Below, piece by piece: positions 57,236 through 64,000 of a stretch of DNA of 64,000 bases (its first letter is position 1; each line of letters starts with the position of its first letter). The notes beneath the pieces were generated by a model that worked only from the letters and a program-made list of their open reading frames with translations, was not told the origin of the DNA and did not search any database. The position numbers and the translations under genes were made by a program. Source of the stretch: Phenylobacterium sp. Root700. GTDB taxonomy: Bacteria > Pseudomonadota > Alphaproteobacteria > Caulobacterales > Caulobacteraceae. The stretch spans positions 1 to 64,000 of the forward strand of contig NZ_LMHT01000001.1 in the NCBI RefSeq assembly GCF_001429025.1. Direction: 5' to 3'.

Positions 57236-59154
57236 GCCACCAGCTCCACCTTGCCCCGCGCCTTACGCCAGGCGAGGACCAGGAAGGTCAGTCGCTCGGC
57301 CAGGGTCCGCACCGCGGTTTCGTCGTCGATTTCTCCGGCCAACCAGGCGCGCGCCGGCTCCTGGAAGATGGTCCGGCCCACCGCAAAGCCCTTCACGGCC
57401 CGGACCTTGGCGGTGGCGTCGAACGCCGCCAGCAAGGTTTCGGTGGGCTGCGAAAGACCGAGCAGCACCACGCCCCGGCAGAGCGGATCGCAACGGGCGA
57501 TGACCGCCTCGATATTGCGCCAGGCGCCGGCGTCGTCCATCGGCTCAAGCTTCCACCAGTCGGGACGAACGCCCAGGGCGTAGAGCCGCTCCAGCACCGT
57601 GGCGATGGTCGAGGCGTCGACCGCCATGCCAGCTGGCACGATGATCTCCACCAACAGTTCGTGGCGTGTCTTGCGGCAGGCGTCGAACAGCCGGAGCAGC
57701 TGGCGCTCCTGGCGCTCGCGCAACTCCACCGGATCGTCAGGGTGGTAGAAGACCAGCACCTTGACCACGTGGTTCAGGGGCCACTCGGCGAGTTCGGTGG
57801 CTACGTCGGCGGAGCTTTCGAATTCCAGCGGCCGCGACTTCGGCAGTTCGATCGGTCGACCGATCCAATAGCGATGGTCGGCGGCCTGGGCCAAGGCGTC
57901 GAAGCCGAAGCGGCCGTCCAGCAGGATGCCGAACCGCTCGTCGCCCTTGGCCACCTGATGCATGGCTTGCAGAGCCAAGGTCTTGAAGGCCGAGATGCGG
58001 GCCGGATCGGCGCCCAGCTCCTGGGCCAGATCCTCGAACTGACTGCGGTGGTCGATGGCCAGCACCGTCAGCTCGTCATAGGTCCCGGTGCGGGTGGTCG
58101 CCCAATGCAGGTGCTCCAACTCGGCGTCTTCACGCAGCCGGAACGGGCGATCGCGGTCCGCCAGGAAGCTTTCCATCTCCGTCCAGGTCGGCATCGCCGG
58201 CGCGCAGCCGTGGCGCGAGACCACGATGGCTCCAGCCGCATTGGCCAGTTCGCAGCATCGTTCCAGCGGCAGGTCGCGCAGCCAGCCGCGCAGGAAGCCG
58301 CTCATGAAGGCGTCGCCCGCCCCCAGCACGTTGAACACCTCGACCGCGAAGCCCGGCCCCACGATCCCGTCGGCGAGATCATCGGCGATGGCGCCGGGGA
58401 AGGCCGAGCAGCCGTCAGGCCCGCGCTTGCAGACCAGCAGGGCGTTCGTGCTTTGGCGGATCGTCCGCAGCGCGGCGATGGTGTCGGTCGTGCCGCCGAG
58501 GATATGAATCTCTTCCTCGGTGCCGACGATCAGGTCGCAGAGCGGCAGGACCTGCTGCAAGATCCGGGTCACCGCCTCGTGGGCGACGAAACGGTTCTCG
58601 CCGAGGTCGCGGGCGGTCAAGCCCCAGAGCACCGGGCGGTAGTCGATATCGAACACCACCTTGCCGCCGCCGGCCTTGGCCAGGCGCGCCGCCTTCATCG
58701 AGGCGGCCAGCACGGAAGGTTGCGACAGATGCGTGCCGTTGATCAGCACCGCGCCGGATCTGGCGACAAGCGCCTCGTCGACGTCGGCCTCGCACAGCGC
58801 CATGTCGGCGCAGTCCTCGCGATAGAAGATCAGCGGGAAATTTTCACGGTCGCGAATGCCCAGGATGACCAGGGCCGTCAGCCGTTGTTCGTCGGTCAGC
58901 ACGCCGGCGACATCGACGCCTTCACGCACCAGCTGCTCGCGAATGAAGCGGCCCATGTGATCGGCCCCGACCCGCGTCAGCACCGCTGTCTTCAGGCCTA
59001 GCCGGGCCCCGCCCACGGCGGTGTTGGTCGGACTGCCTCCGACATACTTGGCGAAGGACGCCATGTCCTCCAGCCGGCCGCCTATCTGCTGACCATAGAG
59101 ATCGACGCTCGACCGACCAATGGCCAGGAGATCGAGGGATTTGTCCTGCGCCAT
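57232..59154 (-). CDS. iolC: IolC-DUF2090 fusion: 5-dehydro-2-deoxygluconokinase with aldolase-like domain
   Basis: A 640-residue protein in two parts. Residues 1-330 are a PfkB-type kinase, IolC, starting DLLAIGRSSVDLYGQQIGG (shortened) and with the catalytic GAGDAFMSGFLRG. Residues from about 340 to the end are a DUF2090 domain (AIDHRSQFEDLAQELG, ILLDGRFG, KLEPMDDAGAW), which resembles class I aldolases and is thought to split the phosphorylated product, replacing IolJ. The ATG at 59154 has GGGAGGA upstream. It is the first gene of the iol operon, behind an exact GGAA-N6-TTCC site. Confidence 0.93.
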   Translation of the reverse strand: MAQDKSLDLLAIGRSSVDLYGQQIGGRLEDMASFAKYVGGSPTNTAVGGARLGLKTAVLTRVGADHMGRFIREQLVREGVDVAGVLTDEQRLTALVILGIRDRENFPLIFYREDCADMALCEADVDEALVARSGAVLINGTHLSQPSVLAASMKAARLAKAGGGKVVFDIDYRPVLWGLTARDLGENRFVAHEAVTRILQQVLPLCDLIVGTEEEIHILGGTTDTIAALRTIRQSTNALLVCKRGPDGCSAFPGAIADDLADGIVGPGFAVEVFNVLGAGDAFMSGFLRGWLRDLPLERCCELANAAGAIVVSRHGCAPAMPTWTEMESFLADRDRPFRLREDAELEHLHWATTRTGTYDELTVLAIDHRSQFEDLAQELGADPARISAFKTLALQAMHQVAKGDERFGILLDGRFGFDALAQAADHRYWIGRPIELPKSRPLEFESSADVATELAEWPLNHVVKVLVFYHPDDPVELRERQERQLLRLFDACRKTRHELLVEIIVPAGMAVDASTIATVLERLYALGVRPDWWKLEPMDDAGAWRNIEAVIARCDPLCRGVVLLGLSQPTETLLAAFDATAKVRAVKGFAVGRTIFQEPARAWLAGEIDDETAVRTLAERLTFLVLAWRKARGKVELVA

Positions 59155-59199
59155 GGTCCTCCCACTATCACTGAGACGCCACACTCCGCGGCGCGATGT

Positions 59200-59219
59200 G
59201 GAATGAGTATTCCATTATA
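59200..59219 (-). promoter_or_regulatory. iol operon promoter -10 with abutting IolR-type operator
   Basis: On the minus strand a perfect -10 TATAAT (59219-59214) is directly followed by GGAATACTCATTCC (59213-59200), an exact GGAA-N6-TTCC. A repressor bound there would cover the transcription start. The best -35 candidate is TTGAAA with a long 19-base spacer. The divergent or neighbouring RpiR-type gene encodes the expected regulator. Confidence 0.72.
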
Positions 59220-59263
59220 ATTTTCGATGCAATGTTCATTTCAATTTTGGAACGTGCGGTGCG

Positions 59264-60139
59264 TCAGTCCTTTCGGCGGCGGCTTCTCGCCTCCTCCTTG
59301 CGCGAGGCCTCGAAGGCGAATCCGATCACCAGCGCCTGGGCGAGACAGATCGAGGCCGACAACGAACGGAACGCGCGGATCTCCGACTCGCGGACCTGCA
59401 AGGTGACGTCGGCGGGCTGGGCGATCGGGCTGACGAGGCTGTCGCTCAGCGACAACACCTTGGCGCCGCGGCTCACAGCCGTCTCCACTGCGTGCACGGT
59501 TTCGTCCGCATAGGGGTGGTAGCTCACCGCGACCATCAGATCCTTCGGCCCGATGGTTTGCACCTGCTGGCGCGCTAGGCCCGCGACGCCATCGACGAAC
59601 ACGGTCCGCTTGCCCGCCTGTTGCAGCGAATAGGCCAGGTAGGACGACACCGGGAACGCCCGACGGAAGCCGACGACATAGACGGACTCCGCCGCCTCGA
59701 TCAGCCTCACCGCCGCGGTGAGATCGGCGTCCGCCACGGTCTGGCTAAGGCTTTGCAGGGCCAGGGTGTTGCCCTCCACGAACTCGGAAAGCAGCTCCCC
59801 CGCCCCGCCGCCGGTACGCTTGTCCACGGCGCGGGTGAAGTTGCGAACCCGCTCGCCGTAGCCCAGCACCGCATGGCCCGAGAGCAGCCCGTCGCGGAAC
59901 AGCCGCTGCATCTGAGTGGCCCCGTCGAAGCCGAAGCTCTTGGCGAACCGCACGATGGCCGAGGGCTGAACCCCGCTGCGCTCGGCGATCACCGCCAGGG
60001 TTTCCAGCGCCAACTCGTTGGGCTCGTCCAGCACATAGCGGGCGATCTGCTGCAGCCGTTTGCTCAAGCTGTCATAGCGCTCAAGAATCGCCGCGCGGAG
60101 ATCCTCGGCCGTGGTCGGCGCGATAGGCGTGTCGGTCAT
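59264..60139 (-). CDS. iolR: RpiR-family regulator, probable IolR
   Basis: A 291-residue regulator with an N-terminal RpiR helix-turn-helix (YDSLSKRLQQIARYVLDEP shortened, then ERSGVQPSAIVRFAKSFGF) and a C-terminal SIS sugar-phosphate domain (SVYVVGFRRAFPVSSYLAYSL shortened). In alphaproteobacteria this type represses inositol genes and is relieved by a phosphorylated intermediate. ATG 60139 has GGATCA upstream; the long open frame to 60334 runs through the operator region. It sits between iolC and the divergent iolG pair. Confidence 0.9.
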   Translation of the reverse strand: MTDTPIAPTTAEDLRAAILERYDSLSKRLQQIARYVLDEPNELALETLAVIAERSGVQPSAIVRFAKSFGFDGATQMQRLFRDGLLSGHAVLGYGERVRNFTRAVDKRTGGGAGELLSEFVEGNTLALQSLSQTVADADLTAAVRLIEAAESVYVVGFRRAFPVSSYLAYSLQQAGKRTVFVDGVAGLARQQVQTIGPKDLMVAVSYHPYADETVHAVETAVSRGAKVLSLSDSLVSPIAQPADVTLQVRESEIRAFRSLSASICLAQALVIGFAFEASRKEEARSRRRKD

Positions 60140-60166
60140 CAACAGTGATCCAAATGTTCCCGTAGT

Positions 60167-60252
60167 AGAATATGCGTTCCGCACTGGAACACAAACCCTG
60201 AGGCCGATCCGTTGGAATGTTCCATTTTTCTTGTGATCGAAATGTTTGTTCC
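60167..60252. promoter_or_regulatory. Cluster of GGAA/TTCC sites between iolR and the iolG pair
   Basis: The 139-base divergent region holds several related sites: AGAA-N6-TTCC (60167-60180), GAAA-N6-TTCC (60239-60252), both one base off the GGAA-N6-TTCC consensus, an inverted pair GTTCC-N5-GGAAC (60176-60190) and the palindrome GGAATGTTCC (60214-60223). The RpiR-type regulator probably binds here to control itself and the dehydrogenases. Confidence 0.55.
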
Positions 60253-60278
60253 ATAGAACGACAGCCATGGGAGACGAC

Positions 60279-61265
60279 ATGGTCAAGATCGCGCAGATCG
60301 GCGCCGGGCGGATGGGCTCGGTCCACGCTCGCAACGCCGCGGGTAACGCCCGCCTGGAGCTTGCCTATCTGGTCGATCCCCAGCCGGAAGCTGCGCAGGC
60401 CCTGGCCGCCGAGACCGGGGCCAAGGTCGTCAGTCTCGATCAGGTTCTGAACGACCCCGCCGTGCGCGGGGTCATCGTCGCCAGCTCCACCGCCGCCCAC
60501 CTGGACAACACCCTGGCCTGCCTCGCCGCCGGCAAGGCGGTGTTTTGCGAGAAACCTCTGGATCTCGACCTGGCCAGCCTGCGCGCGGCCGAGGCCGAGC
60601 TCGCGAAATCTGAAGCGTCGCTGTTCGTCGCGTTCAACCGCCGCTTCGATCCCCACTTCCGCGCCTTGAAGGCCAGGATCGAGTCGGGCGTTATCGGTGA
60701 GCTGGAGGCCCTGCAGATCGTCAACCACGACCCCGCGGCCCCGCCGGCCCACTTCATTCCGACCAGTGGCGGCCTGTTCAAGGACTTCACCATCCACGAC
60801 TTCGACATGGCTCGCTGGCTGTCGCCGGAGGAGCCCGTGGAGATCTTCGCCTGGGCCAGTTGCCTGGTGGACCAGGCCATCGCCGAAGCCGGCGACACCG
60901 ACACCGCGCGGGTGATGTTGCGGGATCAGGCCGGCCGGCTGACCACGATCTGCAACACGCGGCGCAGCGGCTGCGGCTATGATCAGCGTATCGAGGCTTT
61001 CGGCTCGCGCGGCATGGCGACCGCCAGCGACCTGAGCCCCGACACCGTGCAGGTCTGGACGCAGGCCGGCCAGGCCGCCGCCGCGCTGCATCCGAACTTC
61101 ATGAGCCGCTACGCCCAGGCTTATCGCAACGAGATGAACCATTTCGCCGACATTCTCGCCGGCCTGGCGGTTCCAGAAACAGGTTACGAGGCCAGCGTTC
61201 GCTCGCTGGCGCTGGCTGAAGCCGCGGCCCTGTCGGTGAAGACCGGCGGGCCGGTGCGGCTCTAG
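60279..61265 (+). CDS. iolG: Inositol 2-dehydrogenase family protein 1
   Basis: A 328-residue Gfo/Idh/MocA oxidoreductase. It starts MVKIAQIGAGRMGSVHARNAA (shortened) with the NAD fold glycines, has the lysine motif FCEKPLDLDL and the catalytic GGLFKDFTIHDFDMARWL (shortened), the DxxxH-type site of inositol dehydrogenases. ATG 60279 has GGGAG upstream. It lies 24 bases before a close paralogue. One probably oxidises myo-inositol and the other a related isomer such as scyllo- or D-chiro-inositol; which is which cannot be told. Confidence 0.9.
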   Translation: MVKIAQIGAGRMGSVHARNAAGNARLELAYLVDPQPEAAQALAAETGAKVVSLDQVLNDPAVRGVIVASSTAAHLDNTLACLAAGKAVFCEKPLDLDLASLRAAEAELAKSEASLFVAFNRRFDPHFRALKARIESGVIGELEALQIVNHDPAAPPAHFIPTSGGLFKDFTIHDFDMARWLSPEEPVEIFAWASCLVDQAIAEAGDTDTARVMLRDQAGRLTTICNTRRSGCGYDQRIEAFGSRGMATASDLSPDTVQVWTQAGQAAAALHPNFMSRYAQAYRNEMNHFADILAGLAVPETGYEASVRSLALAEAAALSVKTGGPVRL

Positions 61266-61289
61266 CCTCCCATTTCCAGGAGAGTTTCG

Positions 61290-62267
61290 ATGTTCAAGAT
61301 CGCGCTGCTCGGCGCCGGACGGATCGGGCGCATTCACGCCGCCAACGCCGCCGCGCACCCCGCCCTCACGCTCAGCCATGTGGTCGATCCGGTCGCCGAG
61401 GCCGCCCAGGCCCTGGCCCAGGAAACCGGCGCGACGGTCGCGACGCTGGACGCGGTGCTGGCCGATCCCTCGGTGGCCGGGGTCATCGTCGCCAGCTCCA
61501 CCGACACCCATCTCGACTACTGCCTGAAAGCCCATGCCGCGGGTAAGGCGATCTTCTGTGAAAAGCCGATCGACCAGGATTTGGCGCGCGCCCGCAGCGC
61601 CGCCGGCGCCCTGGCCGGCGCCCGGCTGTTCCTCGGTTTCAACCGCCGCTTCGATCCGAACTTCCAGGCGCTGAAAGCCCGGCTCGACGCCGGCTCGGTG
61701 GGCGCGCTGGAAACCTTGCAGATCACCAGCCACGACCCGGCCCCGCCCCCCGTCAGCTACATCAAGGTCAGCGGCGGCCTCTTCAAGGACATGGCGATCC
61801 ACGACTTCGACATGGCCCGTTGGCTGCTGGCTGAGGAACCGTCGGAGGTGTTCGCCTGGGGCAGTTGCCTGGTCGATCCGGCGATCGGGCAAGCCGGCGA
61901 TATCGACACCGCGCGCACCATCCTGAAGACCCCCTCCGGCCGGCTCTGCGTGATCAGCAACAGCCGGCGTTCGGGCTACGGATATGACCAGCGCATCGAG
62001 GCGTTCGGCTCGGCCGGCATGGCGCGGGCCGGCAACGTCACCGAAAGCACCGTTCAGGTCTGGACCGAAAGCGGCGCGGCAGCCGACCGATTCCAGAACT
62101 TCTTCCTGGACCGCTACAGCGACGCCTATCGGCAGGAGATGGCCCACTTCGCCGACGTTCTGGCCGGGGCGACCGCCTCGGTCGGTTACGCCGACGGCGT
62201 CGCCGCGCTCGCCCTGGCCGAGGCCGCCGCGCAATCGGTCAACACCGGCAAGCCCGTCCGCCTCTGA
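61290..62267 (+). CDS. iolG: Inositol 2-dehydrogenase family protein 2
   Basis: A 325-residue paralogue of the preceding gene with the same layout: IALLGAGRIGRIHAANAAAHP (shortened), EKPIDQDL, GGLFKDMAIHDFDMARWLL (shortened) and SRRSGYGYDQRIEAFGSAG (shortened). The two share long identical stretches and probably arose by tandem duplication. AGGAGAG lies seven bases before the ATG. A strong bidirectional terminator follows the stop. It is likely cotranscribed with the first copy under the same operators. Confidence 0.92.
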   Translation: MFKIALLGAGRIGRIHAANAAAHPALTLSHVVDPVAEAAQALAQETGATVATLDAVLADPSVAGVIVASSTDTHLDYCLKAHAAGKAIFCEKPIDQDLARARSAAGALAGARLFLGFNRRFDPNFQALKARLDAGSVGALETLQITSHDPAPPPVSYIKVSGGLFKDMAIHDFDMARWLLAEEPSEVFAWGSCLVDPAIGQAGDIDTARTILKTPSGRLCVISNSRRSGYGYDQRIEAFGSAGMARAGNVTESTVQVWTESGAAADRFQNFFLDRYSDAYRQEMAHFADVLAGATASVGYADGVAALALAEAAAQSVNTGKPVRL

Positions 62268-62288
62268 CGCTCCTCCCCCAAACACGAA

Positions 62289-62320
62289 AAAACGGCGGCT
62301 CCGCGAGGAGCCGCCGTTTT
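62289..62320. terminator. Strong bidirectional terminator
   Basis: A perfect 14-base stem AAAACGGCGGCTCC/GGAGCCGCCGTTTT with a GCGA loop. The stem ends in an A run on one side and a T run on the other, so it works in both directions between the convergent iolG2 and histidine phosphatase genes. Confidence 0.93.
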
Positions 62321-62341
62321 CATGTCGGACCTGCGCCTGGG

Positions 62342-63580
62342 CTAAGGCGCGGGATGATCGAGCTTGGCCTGGACGATCTGCTGGAACCTGGCCAATGGGC
62401 AGGCCTGCGCGGCGTCGCTCGTGCAGCCGGTGATCGGGATATAGACGAAGGCGGGCGGCGCTTCGACGGTCAGCGGCGTCAGGTTGCGAAGCTGGTCCAT
62501 GGTCTGGGCCTGATAGAAGGCCCGCACGAACTTCGTCCCCGACGCGTCGCTGAGCAGTTCGAAGCCAAGCGCGCCGCCGGGGGGCGGATCGTCGGTCGGA
62601 TAGTCGCCCACGGTCCAGTGGAGATCCAGAAGCCCGCCCAGGGCCGCGATGTTGGTGTCGTGCCCGACCAGCACGGTCAGCTTGCCCGTGCCCGGCCCGC
62701 CCTCCAGGGCGCTCAGCACCCGCCGGGCGACCGGGGCGGCGTAACGCTCGGCGACATAGGGCGTGCGCGTCTCGTAGAAGAACTTGGTGGTGTGGAAGTT
62801 CAGCAGCGACCCGATGTCGGCCTTGGACGCCCGCCCCCAGCCGACCTGGTCCATCGGCTTACCTTCAAGGTACTCCAGCAACACCGTCTGGCCCGCAGTC
62901 GAGGCGATCCCCAGCGCGCCGCTCAGATCGGCGTTGTCGCCCGGGTGGGCGGTGATCTCGGTCGGCTGATCCAGCAGGTTGCAGGCCGCGCCGCCGCATC
63001 CAAGAACCCGCGCGAGGACCGCGAAATCCTTGGCGTGGGCCTGCTGGACCGCCTTCAGCCCGCCGGCCGGGAGCTGGGCTTCCGTCGCGCTCTTGGCGCG
63101 GTCGCCGTCAATGCCGCCAGCCCCGGCGTCGGACGGATGGAAGACGGTGTCGTCCTTCTCCGTCGCGGGATAGGCGACCGGTACGTCGCACCCGGGGAAC
63201 ATGCCGGCGGCGAAGTTCTTCGCCGTATCGATGGCGCGCGACTTGCCGCTGGCCACCACCGAGACCTCGCCGGCCGCCGGGCATCCGCTCGCCGCGACCA
63301 GGCCGCGCCCCGCGTACAGGCCACGATCATATTTCCCCATCAGCCGCGCGCCCTCGGCGCCGTGCGGCGTCAGTTCGCCGAAGGGCGTGGTCCAGGCTGA
63401 CCAGGGCTGGGCGCTCATGCCGGGCGGGGTGACATCGGCCTTGGTCGGCGGACGCACGCCATGGCGCATCAGCATCACCACCCGCTCGAGCTTGAGAGGC
63501 TGTTCCGCCGCGCCGGGCGTCGCGCCGCCCGCCAGGGCGAGCGCCGCTAGGGCCGGGGCCAGGATCTTCAGGGTCTTCAT
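62342..63580 (-). CDS. Histidine acid phosphatase, AppA phytase/glucose-1-phosphatase type
   Basis: A 412-residue periplasmic enzyme with a signal peptide ending near TPGAAEQ. It has the phosphohistidine motif R39-H40-G-V-R43-P-P, then TPHGAEGARLMG, and the proton donor H307-D308 in GHDTN, with the Cys-rich mid-section typical of branch-2 acid phosphatases. The closest pattern is AppA/Agp, whose members remove phosphate from phytate or glucose-1-phosphate. AGGAGCG precedes the ATG. Next to an inositol locus, phytate is the natural guess, but the substrate is not proven. Confidence 0.9.
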   Translation of the reverse strand: MKTLKILAPALAALALAGGATPGAAEQPLKLERVVMLMRHGVRPPTKADVTPPGMSAQPWSAWTTPFGELTPHGAEGARLMGKYDRGLYAGRGLVAASGCPAAGEVSVVASGKSRAIDTAKNFAAGMFPGCDVPVAYPATEKDDTVFHPSDAGAGGIDGDRAKSATEAQLPAGGLKAVQQAHAKDFAVLARVLGCGGAACNLLDQPTEITAHPGDNADLSGALGIASTAGQTVLLEYLEGKPMDQVGWGRASKADIGSLLNFHTTKFFYETRTPYVAERYAAPVARRVLSALEGGPGTGKLTVLVGHDTNIAALGGLLDLHWTVGDYPTDDPPPGGALGFELLSDASGTKFVRAFYQAQTMDQLRNLTPLTVEAPPAFVYIPITGCTSDAAQACPLARFQQIVQAKLDHPAP

Positions 63581-63632
63581 GAAAAGCGCTCCTAGTTCGG
63601 GCGCGCCAGCGCCCTGTAGCCCCGCATGCGAA

Positions 63633-63653
63633 CGGCTTCCGATCAGGAAGCCG
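63633..63653 (-). terminator. Hairpin after TonB receptor 4
   Basis: An 8-base perfect stem CGGCTTCC/GGAAGCCG with a GATCA loop, 31 bases past the receptor stop on the minus strand. There is no T run, so termination may be partial and the downstream phosphatase could be cotranscribed. Confidence 0.45.
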
Positions 63654-63683
63654 CCGCCGAGGTTCAGTCGAGATCGAAAGCGA

Positions 63684-64000
63684 CTAGTAGGTGTAGGACA
63701 GACCGAAGCGGTAGGAGCGTCCGTAGCGTTCGGCCTCCACCATCCGGCTGCGCGTGCGCGCGTAACGATAGTCCAGCTCGTCGTTGAGGTTGTTGCCCTC
63801 GACGAAGACCTGGAACTGCTTGGTGACGTTGTAGGCCGCCCGGGCGCTCAGGCTGCCCTGCTTGCCCCAATAGATGTCGTCGTTCTCCGTCGTCCCGACC
63901 AGTTCGAGATATTTGGAGTGGTAGGTGTAGGCCACGCGCCCCGAGAAGCCGAACTTCTCGTAGTAGATCTGCGCGCTGGCGACCCGCTTTGACTGCAGGA
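63684..64000 (-). CDS. TonB-dependent receptor 4, C-terminal part (cut by window edge)
   Basis: The last 105 residues of an outer membrane receptor; the open frame continues past position 64000. The strands YEKFGFSGRVAYTYHSKYLE (shortened), the block VEGNNLNDELDYRYA and the end YRFGLSYTY are typical of TonB receptor barrels. It lies upstream of the histidine acid phosphatase on the same strand, about 100 bases apart, so it may import the substrate or product of that enzyme. Confidence 0.88.
   Translation of the reverse strand, partial: LQSKRVASAQIYYEKFGFSGRVAYTYHSKYLELVGTTENDDIYWGKQGSLSARAAYNVTKQFQVFVEGNNLNDELDYRYARTRSRMVEAERYGRSYRFGLSYTY

Noticed and set aside
54275-57583. A 1,102-codon plus-strand frame across iolB, iolE and iolD
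   Set aside because: It is antisense to three certain genes. Long antisense frames are common at this GC content.
60081-62285. A 734-codon minus-strand frame across the iolG pair
   Set aside because: It is antisense to the two dehydrogenases. Its repeated look only reflects the duplication of the real genes.

Overview
The window is GC-rich DNA from an alphaproteobacterium, most likely a Caulobacterales member (Caulobacter or Phenylobacterium type). The signs are dense ATGA and TGATG gene overlaps, a lipid A/Kdo gene block, four TonB-dependent receptors, a long-form dCTP deaminase, DUF4170, and an inositol catabolic locus with an IolC-DUF2090 fusion and an RpiR regulator. Lineage is inferred from gene content only.

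Region 1 (1-9,500) is accessory in character. It holds an IS630-type transposase stub, a small WYL-like protein, sbcC and sbcD, a large AAA_13 ATPase with PrrC/RloC-like features just upstream of sbcDC, a one-chain nucleotidyltransferase-HEPN protein and a small membrane protein flanked by imperfect direct repeats. It ends at a 3' piece of a tRNA-Gly(CCC) gene, which looks like an old attachment site.

Region 2 (9,900-29,500) is mostly core: MAPEG protein, PmbA, CysQ-like phosphatase, DUF4170, a tyrosine phosphatase, an MsbA-type ABC transporter, a DUF374 acyltransferase, a zinc-type CDF exporter, WaaA, LpxK, a class A penicillin-binding protein, an APH-like kinase, PurD, a VOC protein, an XRE regulator with a membrane partner, Dcd, MetZ and a lipoprotein.

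Region 3 (28,690-39,500) is a compact sulfatase module. It has three distinct sulfatases, a formylglycine-generating enzyme with both active-site cysteines, an esterase, a TonB receptor and a LacI-family regulator. The palindrome GACAACGTTGTC, or a close variant, lies in front of the sulfatase-esterase unit, between the receptor and sulfatase 2, and in front of sulfatase 3, so the module looks like one LacI regulon.

Region 4 (39,640-48,400) holds a second TonB receptor, a 5'-nucleotidase-like metallophosphatase, a conserved small protein, and a TonB receptor divergent from a PepSY protein and a two-component system.

Region 5 (48,393-64,000) is centred on myo-inositol. One operon carries an OPA-type MFS transporter, an inositol monophosphatase and a PhoD-like phosphatase. 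Next comes the iolC-D-E-B-A operon, an RpiR regulator and two tandem IolG-type dehydrogenases. A histidine acid phosphatase of the AppA phytase type and the end of a fourth TonB receptor follow. Exact GGAA-N6-TTCC sites lie in front of both the iol operon and the transporter/phosphatase operon. The genes together encode every step from myo-inositol to central metabolites, and the phosphatases suggest that the real substrate may be phosphorylated inositol such as phytate.
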